This document shows, one piece after another, positions 6,727-14,117 of a stretch of DNA of 25,442 nucleotides (the stretch's first letter is position 1; each line of letters opens with the position of its first letter). This DNA comes from JBAVVD01 sp049697115 (GTDB taxonomy: Bacteria > Acidobacteriota > Aminicenantia > Aminicenantales > UBA4085), in assembly GCA_049697115.1 (NCBI GenBank), contig JBAVVD010000088.1, forward strand, positions 1-25,442, written 5' to 3'. The notes below the pieces were generated by a model. It saw only the letters and a list, made by a program, of their open reading frames with translations. It was not told the DNA's origin and did not search any database. Position numbers and translations under genes: made by a program.

Positions 6727-7944
6727 TTGACTGGGATCAGAGAAAAGGTGATGATTGATCTCGCCATGAGAACCAAAGAAGCTATGGTGAGTGGGAATGA
6801 GTCCCCCATTCGGGAAGTCTCCTTTTTCCCAAAGAATGAGGACGTGCTTTTGACCAATCGTCCTGTTCCCTTATCCAACTCCAAGAAGTTCAAGATATTA
6901 ACTTCTTTTTGGAATGCCTGCCACGAGGGTTTCTTTATCTTCGATAAAAACTTGAATTGTATCCAAATCAACCGAAGCGCTCTCCGCACAATGAGAAAAA
7001 CGAATTGGAACGTCACTGGGAAGAACATCCTCGAAATTTTCCCTGATTTGAAAGACACGAAAAATTATAACATCTTTCTCAATATCCTTAAAACCGGAAA
7101 GCCCTTCGCGTTAAAAGAAATGCCTAATCCCCAGAGAAAGGGCCATTACATCCATATTTTCGCATTCAAGGTCCTGGACGGTCTGGGAATCGTCATCTCG
7201 GACATCACGAAAAGCTATCATAATGAAATCAATTTGAAAAATTCATTTCGGCTCCTGCAAAATCTTTCCACCCATAGCCAAATCCTCCGAGAGGAAGAAT
7301 CAAAGCGTATCGCCCGCGAGCTCCACGACGAGATGTCGCCTGTTTTAACGACTTTCAAAATGGACCTCTATTGGCTCGAATCAAAGCTCCAGGACGAATT
7401 CAAGCAAAAAACGGCAGTCAAGAAAAAGATCTTCGAAATGGCCGATCTCGTCGATAAAACAATTTCCTCCCTCCGGAAGATCTGTTCCGAGCTCAGGCCG
7501 GCCCTTTTGGACGATCTGGGGCTTTTTGATGCCATGGAATGGCAAATCCAGCAAATCCAAGCTCGCTTCCCCCTTAAATGCCGGCTCGCCATCGATTGTA
7601 ACGGCATGGTGTTCAGCCCGGACCTCTCCATCTGCATTTTCCGGATCTTCAAGGAAGCTCTCACCAATATTCTTCGTCATGCCAACGCCTTAAAAGCCTT
7701 TGTCAGCTTGAAACAAATCCCTTCCGAAAACGCACTCGTATTGAAAATCCATGACAACGGCCGGGGAATCCGGCCGAAAGAAATCTCGAGCCTCGAGTCC
7801 TTCGGCCTGATCGGCATCAAGGAGAGGTTGCACGCTTATGACGGCCAGATGAAAATCCGAGGGATTCCCGATAAAGGCACAACTCTAACGATCAAAATTC
7901 CGATGGGCCCGAAGCCGCCCAAAAATGCCGATGTCAAATCTTAG
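6727..7944 (+). CDS. NarL-type sensor histidine kinase with PAS-like domain
   Basis: This 405-residue cytoplasmic sensor kinase has no membrane helix. Residues about 58-165 form a PAS-like domain (FWNACHEGFFIFDKNL, ILEIFPDL, GIVISDITKSY). Residues about 175-280 are a HisKA_3 dimerisation domain with the phosphoacceptor in ARELHDEMSPVL (H200). Residues about 295-395 are an HATPase_c domain with N314 in EALTNILRHA, D343 in IHDNGRGIRP, and the FGLIGIKERL and PDKGTTLTIKIP boxes. It should autophosphorylate and pass phosphate to the regulator encoded next, whose start overlaps its end by 20 bp. The start is uncertain: TTG at 6727, ATG at 6751 and ATG at 6769 all lack a good ribosome site. A broken paralogue lies at 5395-5747. 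Confidence 0.9.
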   Translation: MTGIREKVMIDLAMRTKEAMVSGNESPIREVSFFPKNEDVLLTNRPVPLSNSKKFKILTSFWNACHEGFFIFDKNLNCIQINRSALRTMRKTNWNVTGKNILEIFPDLKDTKNYNIFLNILKTGKPFALKEMPNPQRKGHYIHIFAFKVLDGLGIVISDITKSYHNEINLKNSFRLLQNLSTHSQILREEESKRIARELHDEMSPVLTTFKMDLYWLESKLQDEFKQKTAVKKKIFEMADLVDKTISSLRKICSELRPALLDDLGLFDAMEWQIQQIQARFPLKCRLAIDCNGMVFSPDLSICIFRIFKEALTNILRHANALKAFVSLKQIPSENALVLKIHDNGRGIRPKEISSLESFGLIGIKERLHAYDGQMKIRGIPDKGTTLTIKIPMGPKPPKNADVKS

Positions 7945-8569
7945 AATATTGATCGCCGATGATCACGCGCTTTTTCGCTCCGGCCTGCGGGAGATCATCG
8001 CGGAGTTCGAGGGCGTCGTGAAGATCGACGAAGCCGCGTCCGGCCCGGAAGTCCTGAAAAAATTCAACGAAAGTAAATTCGACTGCGTTCTTCTCGACAT
8101 CTATATGCCCGGATCCCACGGCATCGAGATCCTAAAACAGCTCAAAAGCATCAATCCCCGCGTCCACGTCCTGATCCTCAGCATGTACCCGGAAGACCAA
8201 TATGGGATTCGGGCCCTCAAAGCGGGCGCTTCGGGATACCTCACGAAAAACGCCACGCCGGGAATCCTGAGAGAAGCCGTCGGCCGGGTCTGCAAGGGCC
8301 TGAAATATATTCCGCCGTCCCTCGTGGAAATCCTGTGTGGAGAAATTCAATCGGGAGGCGGAGGCCGCCTTCACGATCGGTTGACCGACCGGGAGCTCCA
8401 AATCCTGACCATGATAGCGTCCGGCAAAACGGTTTCCCAGGTTGCGAGGGATCTCTATCTGAGCGCTAAAACCATCAGCACTCATCGGGCCAATATCCTC
8501 AGGAAGACGGGATTGAAAAATAACTCCGAACTCATTCGATACGCTGTAAAGAATTCCCTCGTCATTTAA
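7925..8569 (+). CDS. NarL/LuxR-family response regulator
   Basis: The 214-residue protein has a receiver domain (residues 5-125) with acidic D12/D13, phosphoacceptor D58 in LLDIYMPGSHG, S86 and the conserved K108 in GYLTKNA. A C-terminal LuxR-type helix-turn-helix (about 152-210) includes LTDRELQILTMIASGKT, LSAKTISTHRANILRKTG and SELIRYAVKN. All switch residues are present. It overlaps the kinase gene by 20 bp and is surely its partner. Two in-frame ATGs (7925 and 7931) could serve as start. It presumably binds DNA as a phosphorylated dimer; targets are unknown, but palindromes at 8834-8846 and 9438-9451 are candidates. Confidence 0.94.
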   Translation: MPMSNLRILIADDHALFRSGLREIIAEFEGVVKIDEAASGPEVLKKFNESKFDCVLLDIYMPGSHGIEILKQLKSINPRVHVLILSMYPEDQYGIRALKAGASGYLTKNATPGILREAVGRVCKGLKYIPPSLVEILCGEIQSGGGGRLHDRLTDRELQILTMIASGKTVSQVARDLYLSAKTISTHRANILRKTGLKNNSELIRYAVKNSLVI

Positions 8570-8572
8570 CAA

Positions 8573-8881
8573 CGCAACCTCCCCCCAGACGAATATTGGT
8601 CGGCATTTTTAGTTTTTGCCATCCCGTCCGGCGTCAAGGGATGGGTTCTCTGAGTAATTTAAAAACGGCCAAGAGGTTAACCTTCAAGGATCAAAAATCA
8701 CCCCAACAATTCCTCTTAAAAACTTTGTCCCCTTTGGGATATGTCAAATTTCAACGCTGATTCGCCCGAAATTGATAAGACAAAATCCTATCATTAAATC
8801 AGACTCCCCCTGATTTACTTGTCTCCCTCCTTCAAGTAATCTACTTTTTCTCTATAAAAAAGAAAGACAAAGAATCTCATA
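8573..8881. other. Intergenic region with hairpin and possible promoter/operator
   Basis: CCATCCC (8619-8625) and GGGATGG (8638-8644) form a perfect 7-bp stem with a 12-nt loop, but no T tract follows, so it is not a clear terminator. Nearer the next gene, the arms TTACTTG (8815-8821) and CAAGTAA (8833-8839) form an inverted repeat that overlaps the palindrome annotated at 8834. A weak promoter (TTCAAG, 16 bp, TATAAA) would fit the same place. No gene was seen. Confidence 0.4.
8834..8846. promoter_or_regulatory. Palindrome AAGTA-ATC-TACTT, candidate operator
   Basis: The perfect 5-3-5 palindrome lies 35 bp upstream of the lone receiver gene and within its likely promoter. A similar site, AAGTAG-CC-CTACTT, lies at 9438-9451 before the polysaccharide operon. 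A NarL/LuxR-type dimer could bind such a site; this is inferred only from the similarity and position. Confidence 0.35.
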
Positions 8882-9292
8882 ATGAGCCATGCGGTGTTGA
8901 AAAAGCTCCAACTTTTCATCGCCGAAGACTCAGAACTGATGTGCTCCCGTCTGGTCCAGATCCTATCTGAGATCGACGACGTGGAAATCATGGGCGTGGC
9001 TTTTAATGCCTCGGACGCCTTCCATTATATTAGAAAAACCTGTCCGGACGTGGCGATTTTGGATATTTGCATGCCCGACGGAAACGGAATCGACATCCTC
9101 AAAAAGATCAGGGAATGCGAATATTCCACTAAAGTGATCATGTTTACTTATTATCCTTATCCCCAATACAAAAAAAGATGCATCCAATGGGGAGCGGATT
9201 ATTTTTTTGATATATACACGGAATTCGAGCAGATGCTCCAAGTCGTTAAAGGCTTGGCCCGGCTGCGTCATGAAGAGATGAATCCGGATTGA
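8882..9292 (+). CDS. Free-standing receiver-domain protein (CheY-like)
   Basis: The 136-residue protein consists of one receiver domain with no output domain. The acidic pair E15/D16 (IAEDSELM), phosphoacceptor D61 (VAILDICMPDGNG) and T89 (KVIMFTYYP) are present. The lysine that normally follows strand 5 is replaced: the segment reads GADYFFDIYTEF where relatives usually have FFDKS, leaving Ile111. Loss of this Lys usually impairs signal transmission from the phosphorylated Asp, so this may be an atypical or decaying regulator. It could act as a phosphate sink or protein-protein switch for the kinase upstream. It is 309 bp downstream of the two-component pair and seems transcribed on its own. 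Confidence 0.85.
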   Translation: MSHAVLKKLQLFIAEDSELMCSRLVQILSEIDDVEIMGVAFNASDAFHYIRKTCPDVAILDICMPDGNGIDILKKIRECEYSTKVIMFTYYPYPQYKKRCIQWGADYFFDIYTEFEQMLQVVKGLARLRHEEMNPD

Positions 9293-9384
9293 GCAGTGAT
9301 GCCTTTTAATGAGAGGCAAAGCAAAATATAAGGTCTGATTCAACAAAGGCGCTCCTGGGTCTAAGGGCGGTAGTATACCTATAC

Positions 9385-9471
9385 CATGTTCCGGGGACAT
9401 ATGAGTTTGGCCGGCCCACGGCCGATGCTTCCCCAGGAAGTAGCCCTACTTACCGAATTGGGCGCCGGCTA
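9385..9471 (+). ncRNA. Candidate structured RNA element (hairpin cluster)
   Basis: Four short stems follow each other: CATGT/ACAT (9385-9400), GGCCG/CGGCC (9409-9423), CTTCC-CCA-GGAAG (9428-9440) and TAGCC/GGCTA (9441-9471). AAGTAG/CTACTT (9438-9451) can form instead of the third and fourth, so two folds are mutually exclusive. That suits a switch or attenuator, but the best promoter lies downstream, so it might belong to a separate transcript. No known riboswitch class was recognised. Confidence 0.25.
9438..9451. promoter_or_regulatory. Palindrome AAGTAG-CC-CTACTT, candidate operator
   Basis: The perfect 6-2-6 palindrome resembles the site at 8834-8846. It is about 150 bp upstream of the operon promoter and about 290 bp upstream of the first polysaccharide gene. 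Confidence 0.35.
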
Positions 9472-9596
9472 CATGAAAGCGATTTGTTTTTCAAAAACTT
9501 GCTGAAAGGATGGACTAGAAACGGGGGGCGGGTCAGGAACTAGAAATCAAGCTTTTCAGATGGCACAATAAATAGGCGCTGGTTAATTTCATGTTC

Positions 9597-9625
9597 TTGA
9601 CTTTTTAAAGGGAATAATCTAATAA
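9597..9625 (+). promoter_or_regulatory. Putative sigma70 promoter of the polysaccharide operon
   Basis: TTGACT (9597-9602), a 17-bp spacer and TAATAA (9620-9625) give a fair promoter with an untranslated leader of about 110 nt before the gene at 9743. Confidence 0.45.
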
Positions 9626-9742
9626 AGAGGGAAGTTTATCGAAAGGCTTGAAGGTTTTATGGAGCAAATTCATTACTTTTTTTCTCATAAACAAACTGAA
9701 AGTTCTTTCTTAAAACTAATTTCTACTTGAGGTTAAAGAATA

Positions 9743-10777
9743 ATGGGTCTTCAAATCCTTAATCCGAATGAATATCCTGATTGGGATGCCTTATTGTTGC
9801 GCAGTAGAAATCATTCGTTTTTTCATACTTCCGCATGGGCGAAGGTCCTTGAAACTACCTATCGATTCAAGCCGTTGTATTTTGTTCTATTAGAGGAAGG
9901 GCAGATAGCTCTTCTGATGCCCTTGATGGAAGTCTACAGTCCCCTGAAAGGAAAAAGAGGCGTATCCCTCCCATTCACGGACCAATGCACCCCACATGTC
10001 CTAAAAAAGGAATTTTTACAGGGAGCAGTACAATGCGCCATCGAATACGGTAAAGAAAAAAAATGGAGATATATCGAGTGGAGGGCTGGTGAGTATTTCG
10101 CTGAAAGAATATCTCCGTGGGAAGCATATTATGTCCATGATATCGATCTCGTTAAACCTGAGTCAGGACTTTTCTCAGTTCTTAGCGATAACAATCGAAG
10201 GAACATAAAAAAAGCTATCAGAGAAGGCGTAGCCGTAAAAATCGGTCAGTCTTTTGATTCTATAGAGTCCTTCTATCGATTGAATTGCATAACAAGAAAA
10301 CGGCACGGCCTCCCGCCCCAACCTTTCACGTTCTTCAAATATGTCTTCGAGTATATCATCTCCAAGGGCTGTGGTACTGTTGTTTCCGCATCTCATAAAG
10401 AGAAAGTGATTGCAGCATCTGTCTTTTTCCATTTCGGAACAAGCGCACTATTTAAGTACGGCGCTTCAGAAATGGAGAACCAGAATCTGAGACCTAACAA
10501 TCTCATCATGTGGGAAGCCCTTAAATGGTATAGTCATCAGGGCTTTAAAACGATGAACCTTGGTAGGACAGAGCTTGAAAACCATGGGCTCTTGCAGTAT
10601 AAAAGGACATGGGGAGCGAAGGAAAGCTTGTTGAAATATTACAGATACGACATCAGGAAGAAGACTTACCTCAAAAAACGTCCCGGAAGCGGTGATTTAT
10701 ACACGAGGCTATTCGCTCGAACTCCGACAAGTATTCTTCGCATAATTGGTCGCCTATTCTATAAGCATGCCGGATAA
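9743..10777 (+). CDS. FemAB-like GNAT-fold acyl/aminoacyl transferase
   Basis: The 344-residue protein has the double-GNAT FemAB look. It includes the N-terminal SFFHTSAWAKVLETTY, the central NNRRNIKKAIREGVAV basic helix, RKRHGLPPQPFTFFKYVFEY, and the C-terminal NNLIMWEALKWYSHQGFKTM, NLGRT and LLQYKRTWGAKE blocks. These features are frequent in FemAB-type proteins of exopolysaccharide and exosortase loci. True FemX/A/B enzymes use aminoacyl-tRNA to add amino acids to cell-wall precursors; relatives here may N-acylate amino sugars. It is cytoplasmic, with no signal peptide or membrane helix. It is the first gene of the operon, and the next gene overlaps its end. The substrate cannot be read from the sequence. 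Confidence 0.85.
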   Translation: MGLQILNPNEYPDWDALLLRSRNHSFFHTSAWAKVLETTYRFKPLYFVLLEEGQIALLMPLMEVYSPLKGKRGVSLPFTDQCTPHVLKKEFLQGAVQCAIEYGKEKKWRYIEWRAGEYFAERISPWEAYYVHDIDLVKPESGLFSVLSDNNRRNIKKAIREGVAVKIGQSFDSIESFYRLNCITRKRHGLPPQPFTFFKYVFEYIISKGCGTVVSASHKEKVIAASVFFHFGTSALFKYGASEMENQNLRPNNLIMWEALKWYSHQGFKTMNLGRTELENHGLLQYKRTWGAKESLLKYYRYDIRKKTYLKKRPGSGDLYTRLFARTPTSILRIIGRLFYKHAG

Positions 10778-11765
10778 AACTCCTCTTTCATCACTAATTG
10801 CTCATAATGCAAGGTCTGGGCAAGCGTTTGATACCATGAAACATATCAAATTGTTCTACCGGGTTAAGCCTTTTATCCCAAGAAGGCTTCAGATCTCTCT
10901 CAGAAGGGCGATTGCGTTTCATAAACGGAAAGCTAATAAGGATACCTGGCCAATAAACCCAACGGCGGCTAAGGCACCCGAAGGTTGGAGCGGCTGGCCC
11001 GACAAGAAGAATTTCGCCTTGATTCTATCTCATGATGTGGATACGGCTAGAGGATACGATAAGTGCTCCAGATTAATGAATTTAGAAGAACAGCTAGGCT
11101 TCAGATCCTCATTCAATTTCGTTCTCGAGGATTATGGAGTATCCGATAGACTGCGCTCGAGTCTTGCAGAAGCAGATTTTGAGGTTGGAGTCCATGGGCT
11201 CAAACATGATGGAAAGCTCTTCAGCAGCCGTAAAATATTCGATAAGAGCGCCCTTCGAATCAATTATTATTTAAAAGAGTGGAGGGCCGTTGGTTTTCGC
11301 GCGCCTTCCATGCATCATAACTTGGAATGGATTGCTGATTTGGATATTGAATACGACAGCTCAACGTTCGATACCGACCCGTTCGAACCCCGGCCTGATG
11401 GCGTGGAGACCATTTTCCCTCTATGGATCACGAATAAATCACAAACACACGGATATGTAGAGCTTCCCTATACGTTGCCCCAAGATCATTGTCTTTTCGT
11501 GATTTTAAAAGAAAAGGACATCCGGATCTGGAAGGAAAAGCTTGATTGGATAGCCCAAAATGGCGGAATGGCGCTCTTGAATACACATCCTGATTATATG
11601 AACTTCGACGAAACTCTATGTTCCCTTGAGGCGTATCCTATAAGTCACTACATAGCTTTTCTCGAGCATATTAAAACCAGATACGCAGGACGGTATTGGC
11701 ATGCTCTCCCTCGAGAATTGGCACGGTTCTGGAAGATATCTCTGCGGGAGAATGATCGTCTCTAG
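10767..11765 (+). CDS. Polysaccharide deacetylase-like protein (NodB fold)
   Basis: From the ATG at 10767 this gives 332 residues. NodB-fold landmarks are LILSHDVDTARG (residues 85-96, metal-binding Asp), VGVHGLKHDG (140-149, the HxxxH metal pair), VGFRAP (175-180) and LLNTHPDYM near the end (catalytic His). Metal ligands therefore appear intact. Such enzymes remove N- or O-acetyl groups from polysaccharides or their lipid-linked precursors. No signal peptide is visible, so a cytoplasmic or membrane-peripheral substrate is likely. The start is uncertain: a TTG at 10746 and an ATG at 10836 are in frame, and none has a good ribosome site. With 10767 the gene overlaps the FemAB gene by 11 bp, indicating one transcript. 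Confidence 0.87.
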   Translation: MPDKTPLSSLIAHNARSGQAFDTMKHIKLFYRVKPFIPRRLQISLRRAIAFHKRKANKDTWPINPTAAKAPEGWSGWPDKKNFALILSHDVDTARGYDKCSRLMNLEEQLGFRSSFNFVLEDYGVSDRLRSSLAEADFEVGVHGLKHDGKLFSSRKIFDKSALRINYYLKEWRAVGFRAPSMHHNLEWIADLDIEYDSSTFDTDPFEPRPDGVETIFPLWITNKSQTHGYVELPYTLPQDHCLFVILKEKDIRIWKEKLDWIAQNGGMALLNTHPDYMNFDETLCSLEAYPISHYIAFLEHIKTRYAGRYWHALPRELARFWKISLRENDRL

Positions 11766-11774
11766 GATTCAAAA

Positions 11775-12917
11775 GTGAATATGACCGAGCCTTTAACACG
11801 GGGGCATCAATTCCAGCCGAGGCAAACGGCAGCAACTCCCGGCGCGAAAATCTGGATTGATCTCGATAACACGCCGCATGTGCCCTTCTTCATACCGATC
11901 ATCCGCGAACTGGAACGCCGCGGGCATACGGTATTACTAACCGCGCGGGACGCGTTCCAGGTTTGCGAGTTTGCGGACAAGAAGAAACTTCAATACATTA
12001 AAATCGGTCGCCACTACGGCAAAAACATGTTCATGAAGCTTTTCGGCCTGCTGTGGCGTTCAGTTCAACTAGCTCCGTTTTATTTGCAACAGCGGCCGAG
12101 ACTGGCGCTTTCACATGGGTCCCGGTCCCAATTTCTGCTCTGCAACCTGCTTCGAATTCCAACCGTAATCATAATGGACTACGAACACTCGCGAACTATC
12201 CTGCTTGCCTATCCCCGATGGAGGATCAGGCCGGAGGCATTGTCGGGCGAAAAGCGCTTTTCGAAGACTAAACGCATTCGATACTACCGGGGGAACAAGG
12301 AGGACGTCTACATCCCCGAATTCAAGCTGGATCCCTCGCTGCTGGAGGAGCTGGGTTTGCGTCAAGATGAGATTGTTGTTACCGTTAGACCCCCAGCGAA
12401 CGAAGCGCATTATTACAATCCCGATAGCGATAAGCTACTACTCGAACTCATGTCGAGGATATGCCAGACGCCGGGAATTCGCGCTGTTCTTTTGCCACGC
12501 AACCACCTGCAGGAGCTGGCCCTTAAGGCAAGTCACCCAGAATGGTTTGTTGATGACAGGACCATTGTCCCGCTCCGGATCGTGGATGGTCTTAATCTCC
12601 TGTGGTTTTCCGACCTCGCTGTCAGTGGCGGCGGCACGATGAACCGCGAGGCGGCCGCCTTGGGTGTCCCTGCTTACAGCATATTCCGTGGAAAAACCGG
12701 GGCCGTCGACCGCATGTTGGAGCAAGAAGGCCGGTTGACGATGATCCGGAGTATTGAAGAGGTATGGACCAAAATCCGATTTGTTCGCCGGGATAAAAAC
12801 GTGCTGCCGGACAATCAACCGCGAGCAGCCCTGGAGGATATCGTTAATCATATCGAAGACATCATACGGATTGAGCGCGTGCGTCCCCACAACAGGGCCA
12901 ACTCCGGCCCGAACTGA
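11775..12917 (+). CDS. DUF354 family GT-B-fold protein
   Basis: The 380-residue protein carries the DUF354 signatures KIWIDLDNTPHVPFFIPII (about residues 25-43), LALSHGSRSQFLLCN, TVIIMDYEHS, VVTVRPPANEAHYY and SGGGTMNREAAALGVPAYS. It is related in fold to UDP-GlcNAc 2-epimerase and lipid A disaccharide synthase, with a C-terminal nucleotide-sugar-binding half. Its activity is not established, but it is recurrent in archaeal and bacterial polysaccharide loci and lies directly before wecB here. The GTG start at 11775 is chosen because AGGA lies 7 nt upstream; an ATG follows at 11781. A 24-residue leader precedes the usual family start, so the true N-terminus may be shorter. Confidence 0.88.
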   Translation: MNMTEPLTRGHQFQPRQTAATPGAKIWIDLDNTPHVPFFIPIIRELERRGHTVLLTARDAFQVCEFADKKKLQYIKIGRHYGKNMFMKLFGLLWRSVQLAPFYLQQRPRLALSHGSRSQFLLCNLLRIPTVIIMDYEHSRTILLAYPRWRIRPEALSGEKRFSKTKRIRYYRGNKEDVYIPEFKLDPSLLEELGLRQDEIVVTVRPPANEAHYYNPDSDKLLLELMSRICQTPGIRAVLLPRNHLQELALKASHPEWFVDDRTIVPLRIVDGLNLLWFSDLAVSGGGTMNREAAALGVPAYSIFRGKTGAVDRMLEQEGRLTMIRSIEEVWTKIRFVRRDKNVLPDNQPRAALEDIVNHIEDIIRIERVRPHNRANSGPN

Positions 12918-12956
12918 GCTTGAGTGGATGATTGAGGGACTGCTCAAGAGCTTCAC

Positions 12957-14117
12957 ATGAAGATTATCAAAATGATCATCGTTGCCGGCGCCCGCCCGAA
13001 CTTCATGAAGGTGAATCCCCTCATGAAGCAGATTGCAGACTATAATGCCCACCGGGAACCGGATACGCATCTGATTGATGCGCTGCTGGTGCATACGGGA
13101 CAGCACTATGACGCGAACATGTCCGAGGTCTTCTTCCATGAACTCGGAATCCAGCAGCCCGATATCAATCTTGGAGCGGGATCGGGGTCACACGCCGTGC
13201 AAACGGCCAATATACTCAGAGGTTTCGAGGCTGTCTGCGATCGGGAAAAGCCGGATTGGGTCGTGGTCGTGGGCGACGTCAACTCCACGATGGCCTGCAC
13301 CTTGGTTTGCGCGAAAATGGGCATCCGCGTCGCCCACATTGAAGCCGGCCTGCGCAGCTTCGACCGGACGATGCCCGAGGAGATCAATCGCGTCGTAACC
13401 GACGCTCTGGCCGACCTGCTCCTGACCCCATCTCAAGATGCGGACGAAAACCTGCTCCGAGAAGGGATTTCAAGGGACAAGATCAAGTTTGTCGGTAACA
13501 TCATGATCGACTCTCTGCTGGATAATCTTCAGAAAGCGCGCTCCAGCACCATCCTGACCCAGCTCAAACTCGATCCGGCCCGATTTGTTTATGTCACATT
13601 GCATCGTCCGGCCAACGTTGATGAACAGAACAGCCTTTCCACCATCATCGCCGGGCTGGAGCGGCTGTCGAGACGCCTGCCCGTCGTCTACCCCATCCAC
13701 CCGCGCACCCGCAAAAAACTGGAAGACTTCGGACTGATGCCGCGCACAAACGACGGATTGCTGCTCCTCGAGCCTCTGGGCTATCATGCGTCGCTGTGTC
13801 TGACGGAACATGCCAGGGTCGTTCTCACCGACTCCGGGGGCCTCCAGGAAGAGTCTACATTCTTTCGGACTCCGTGCCTCACCCTCCGCCCGAATACGGA
13901 AAGGCCCATTACAGTGACCCTGGGCAGCAACCGTCTCACGAGACTCGAAAGTTGGCTTGACGATGTCGAAGACGTACTCGCCGGCCCGGAGCGGAAAGGC
14001 CAACTGCCTCCATTATGGGACGGCCGAACGGCTGAAAGGACGCTTCAGCATATACTGGCTGCCTCCTCGGCTAAAACTGAACGCCCACAACGAAAAGAAG
14101 TCCGGATCAATCGATGA
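12957..14117 (+). CDS. wecB: Non-hydrolysing UDP-N-acetylglucosamine 2-epimerase
   Basis: This 386-residue cytoplasmic enzyme interconverts UDP-GlcNAc and UDP-ManNAc. The family motifs are complete: GARPNFMK (11-18), HTGQHYD (46-52), VGDVNST (105-111, D107), HIEAGLRSFDRTMPEEINR (127-145, E129 and E142), VTLHRPANVD (213-222, H216) and TDSGGLQEES (291-300). Length is normal. It supplies ManNAc for a surface polysaccharide. The stop overlaps the start of the following gene as ATGA, so the two are translationally coupled. Confidence 0.95.
   Translation: MKIIKMIIVAGARPNFMKVNPLMKQIADYNAHREPDTHLIDALLVHTGQHYDANMSEVFFHELGIQQPDINLGAGSGSHAVQTANILRGFEAVCDREKPDWVVVVGDVNSTMACTLVCAKMGIRVAHIEAGLRSFDRTMPEEINRVVTDALADLLLTPSQDADENLLREGISRDKIKFVGNIMIDSLLDNLQKARSSTILTQLKLDPARFVYVTLHRPANVDEQNSLSTIIAGLERLSRRLPVVYPIHPRTRKKLEDFGLMPRTNDGLLLLEPLGYHASLCLTEHARVVLTDSGGLQEESTFFRTPCLTLRPNTERPITVTLGSNRLTRLESWLDDVEDVLAGPERKGQLPPLWDGRTAERTLQHILAASSAKTERPQRKEVRINR

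Larger units (their letters stand above)
9293..9742. other. Long leader region before the polysaccharide operon
   Basis: These 450 bases contain no convincing gene. A GC-rich island of consecutive hairpins (9385-9471) sits in AT-rich DNA, followed by a sigma70-like promoter at 9597-9625. A further CTACTTG half-site lies at 9723-9729, just before the first gene. Confidence 0.5.

Noticed and set aside
8619..8644. CCATCCC/GGGATGG hairpin as terminator of the regulator gene
   Set aside because: No T tract follows on either strand; kept only as a hairpin in the intergenic note.
9385..9471. Cyclic-di-GMP riboswitch
   Set aside because: The stems and conserved core bases of the GEMM classes could not be matched.
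9560..9580. TGGCAC as a sigma-54 promoter -24 box
   Set aside because: The required TTGC-like -12 element is missing at the right distance.
12438..13139. Minus-strand open frame of 233 codons
   Set aside because: It overlaps DUF354 and wecB, both with strong family motifs; there is no independent coding evidence.
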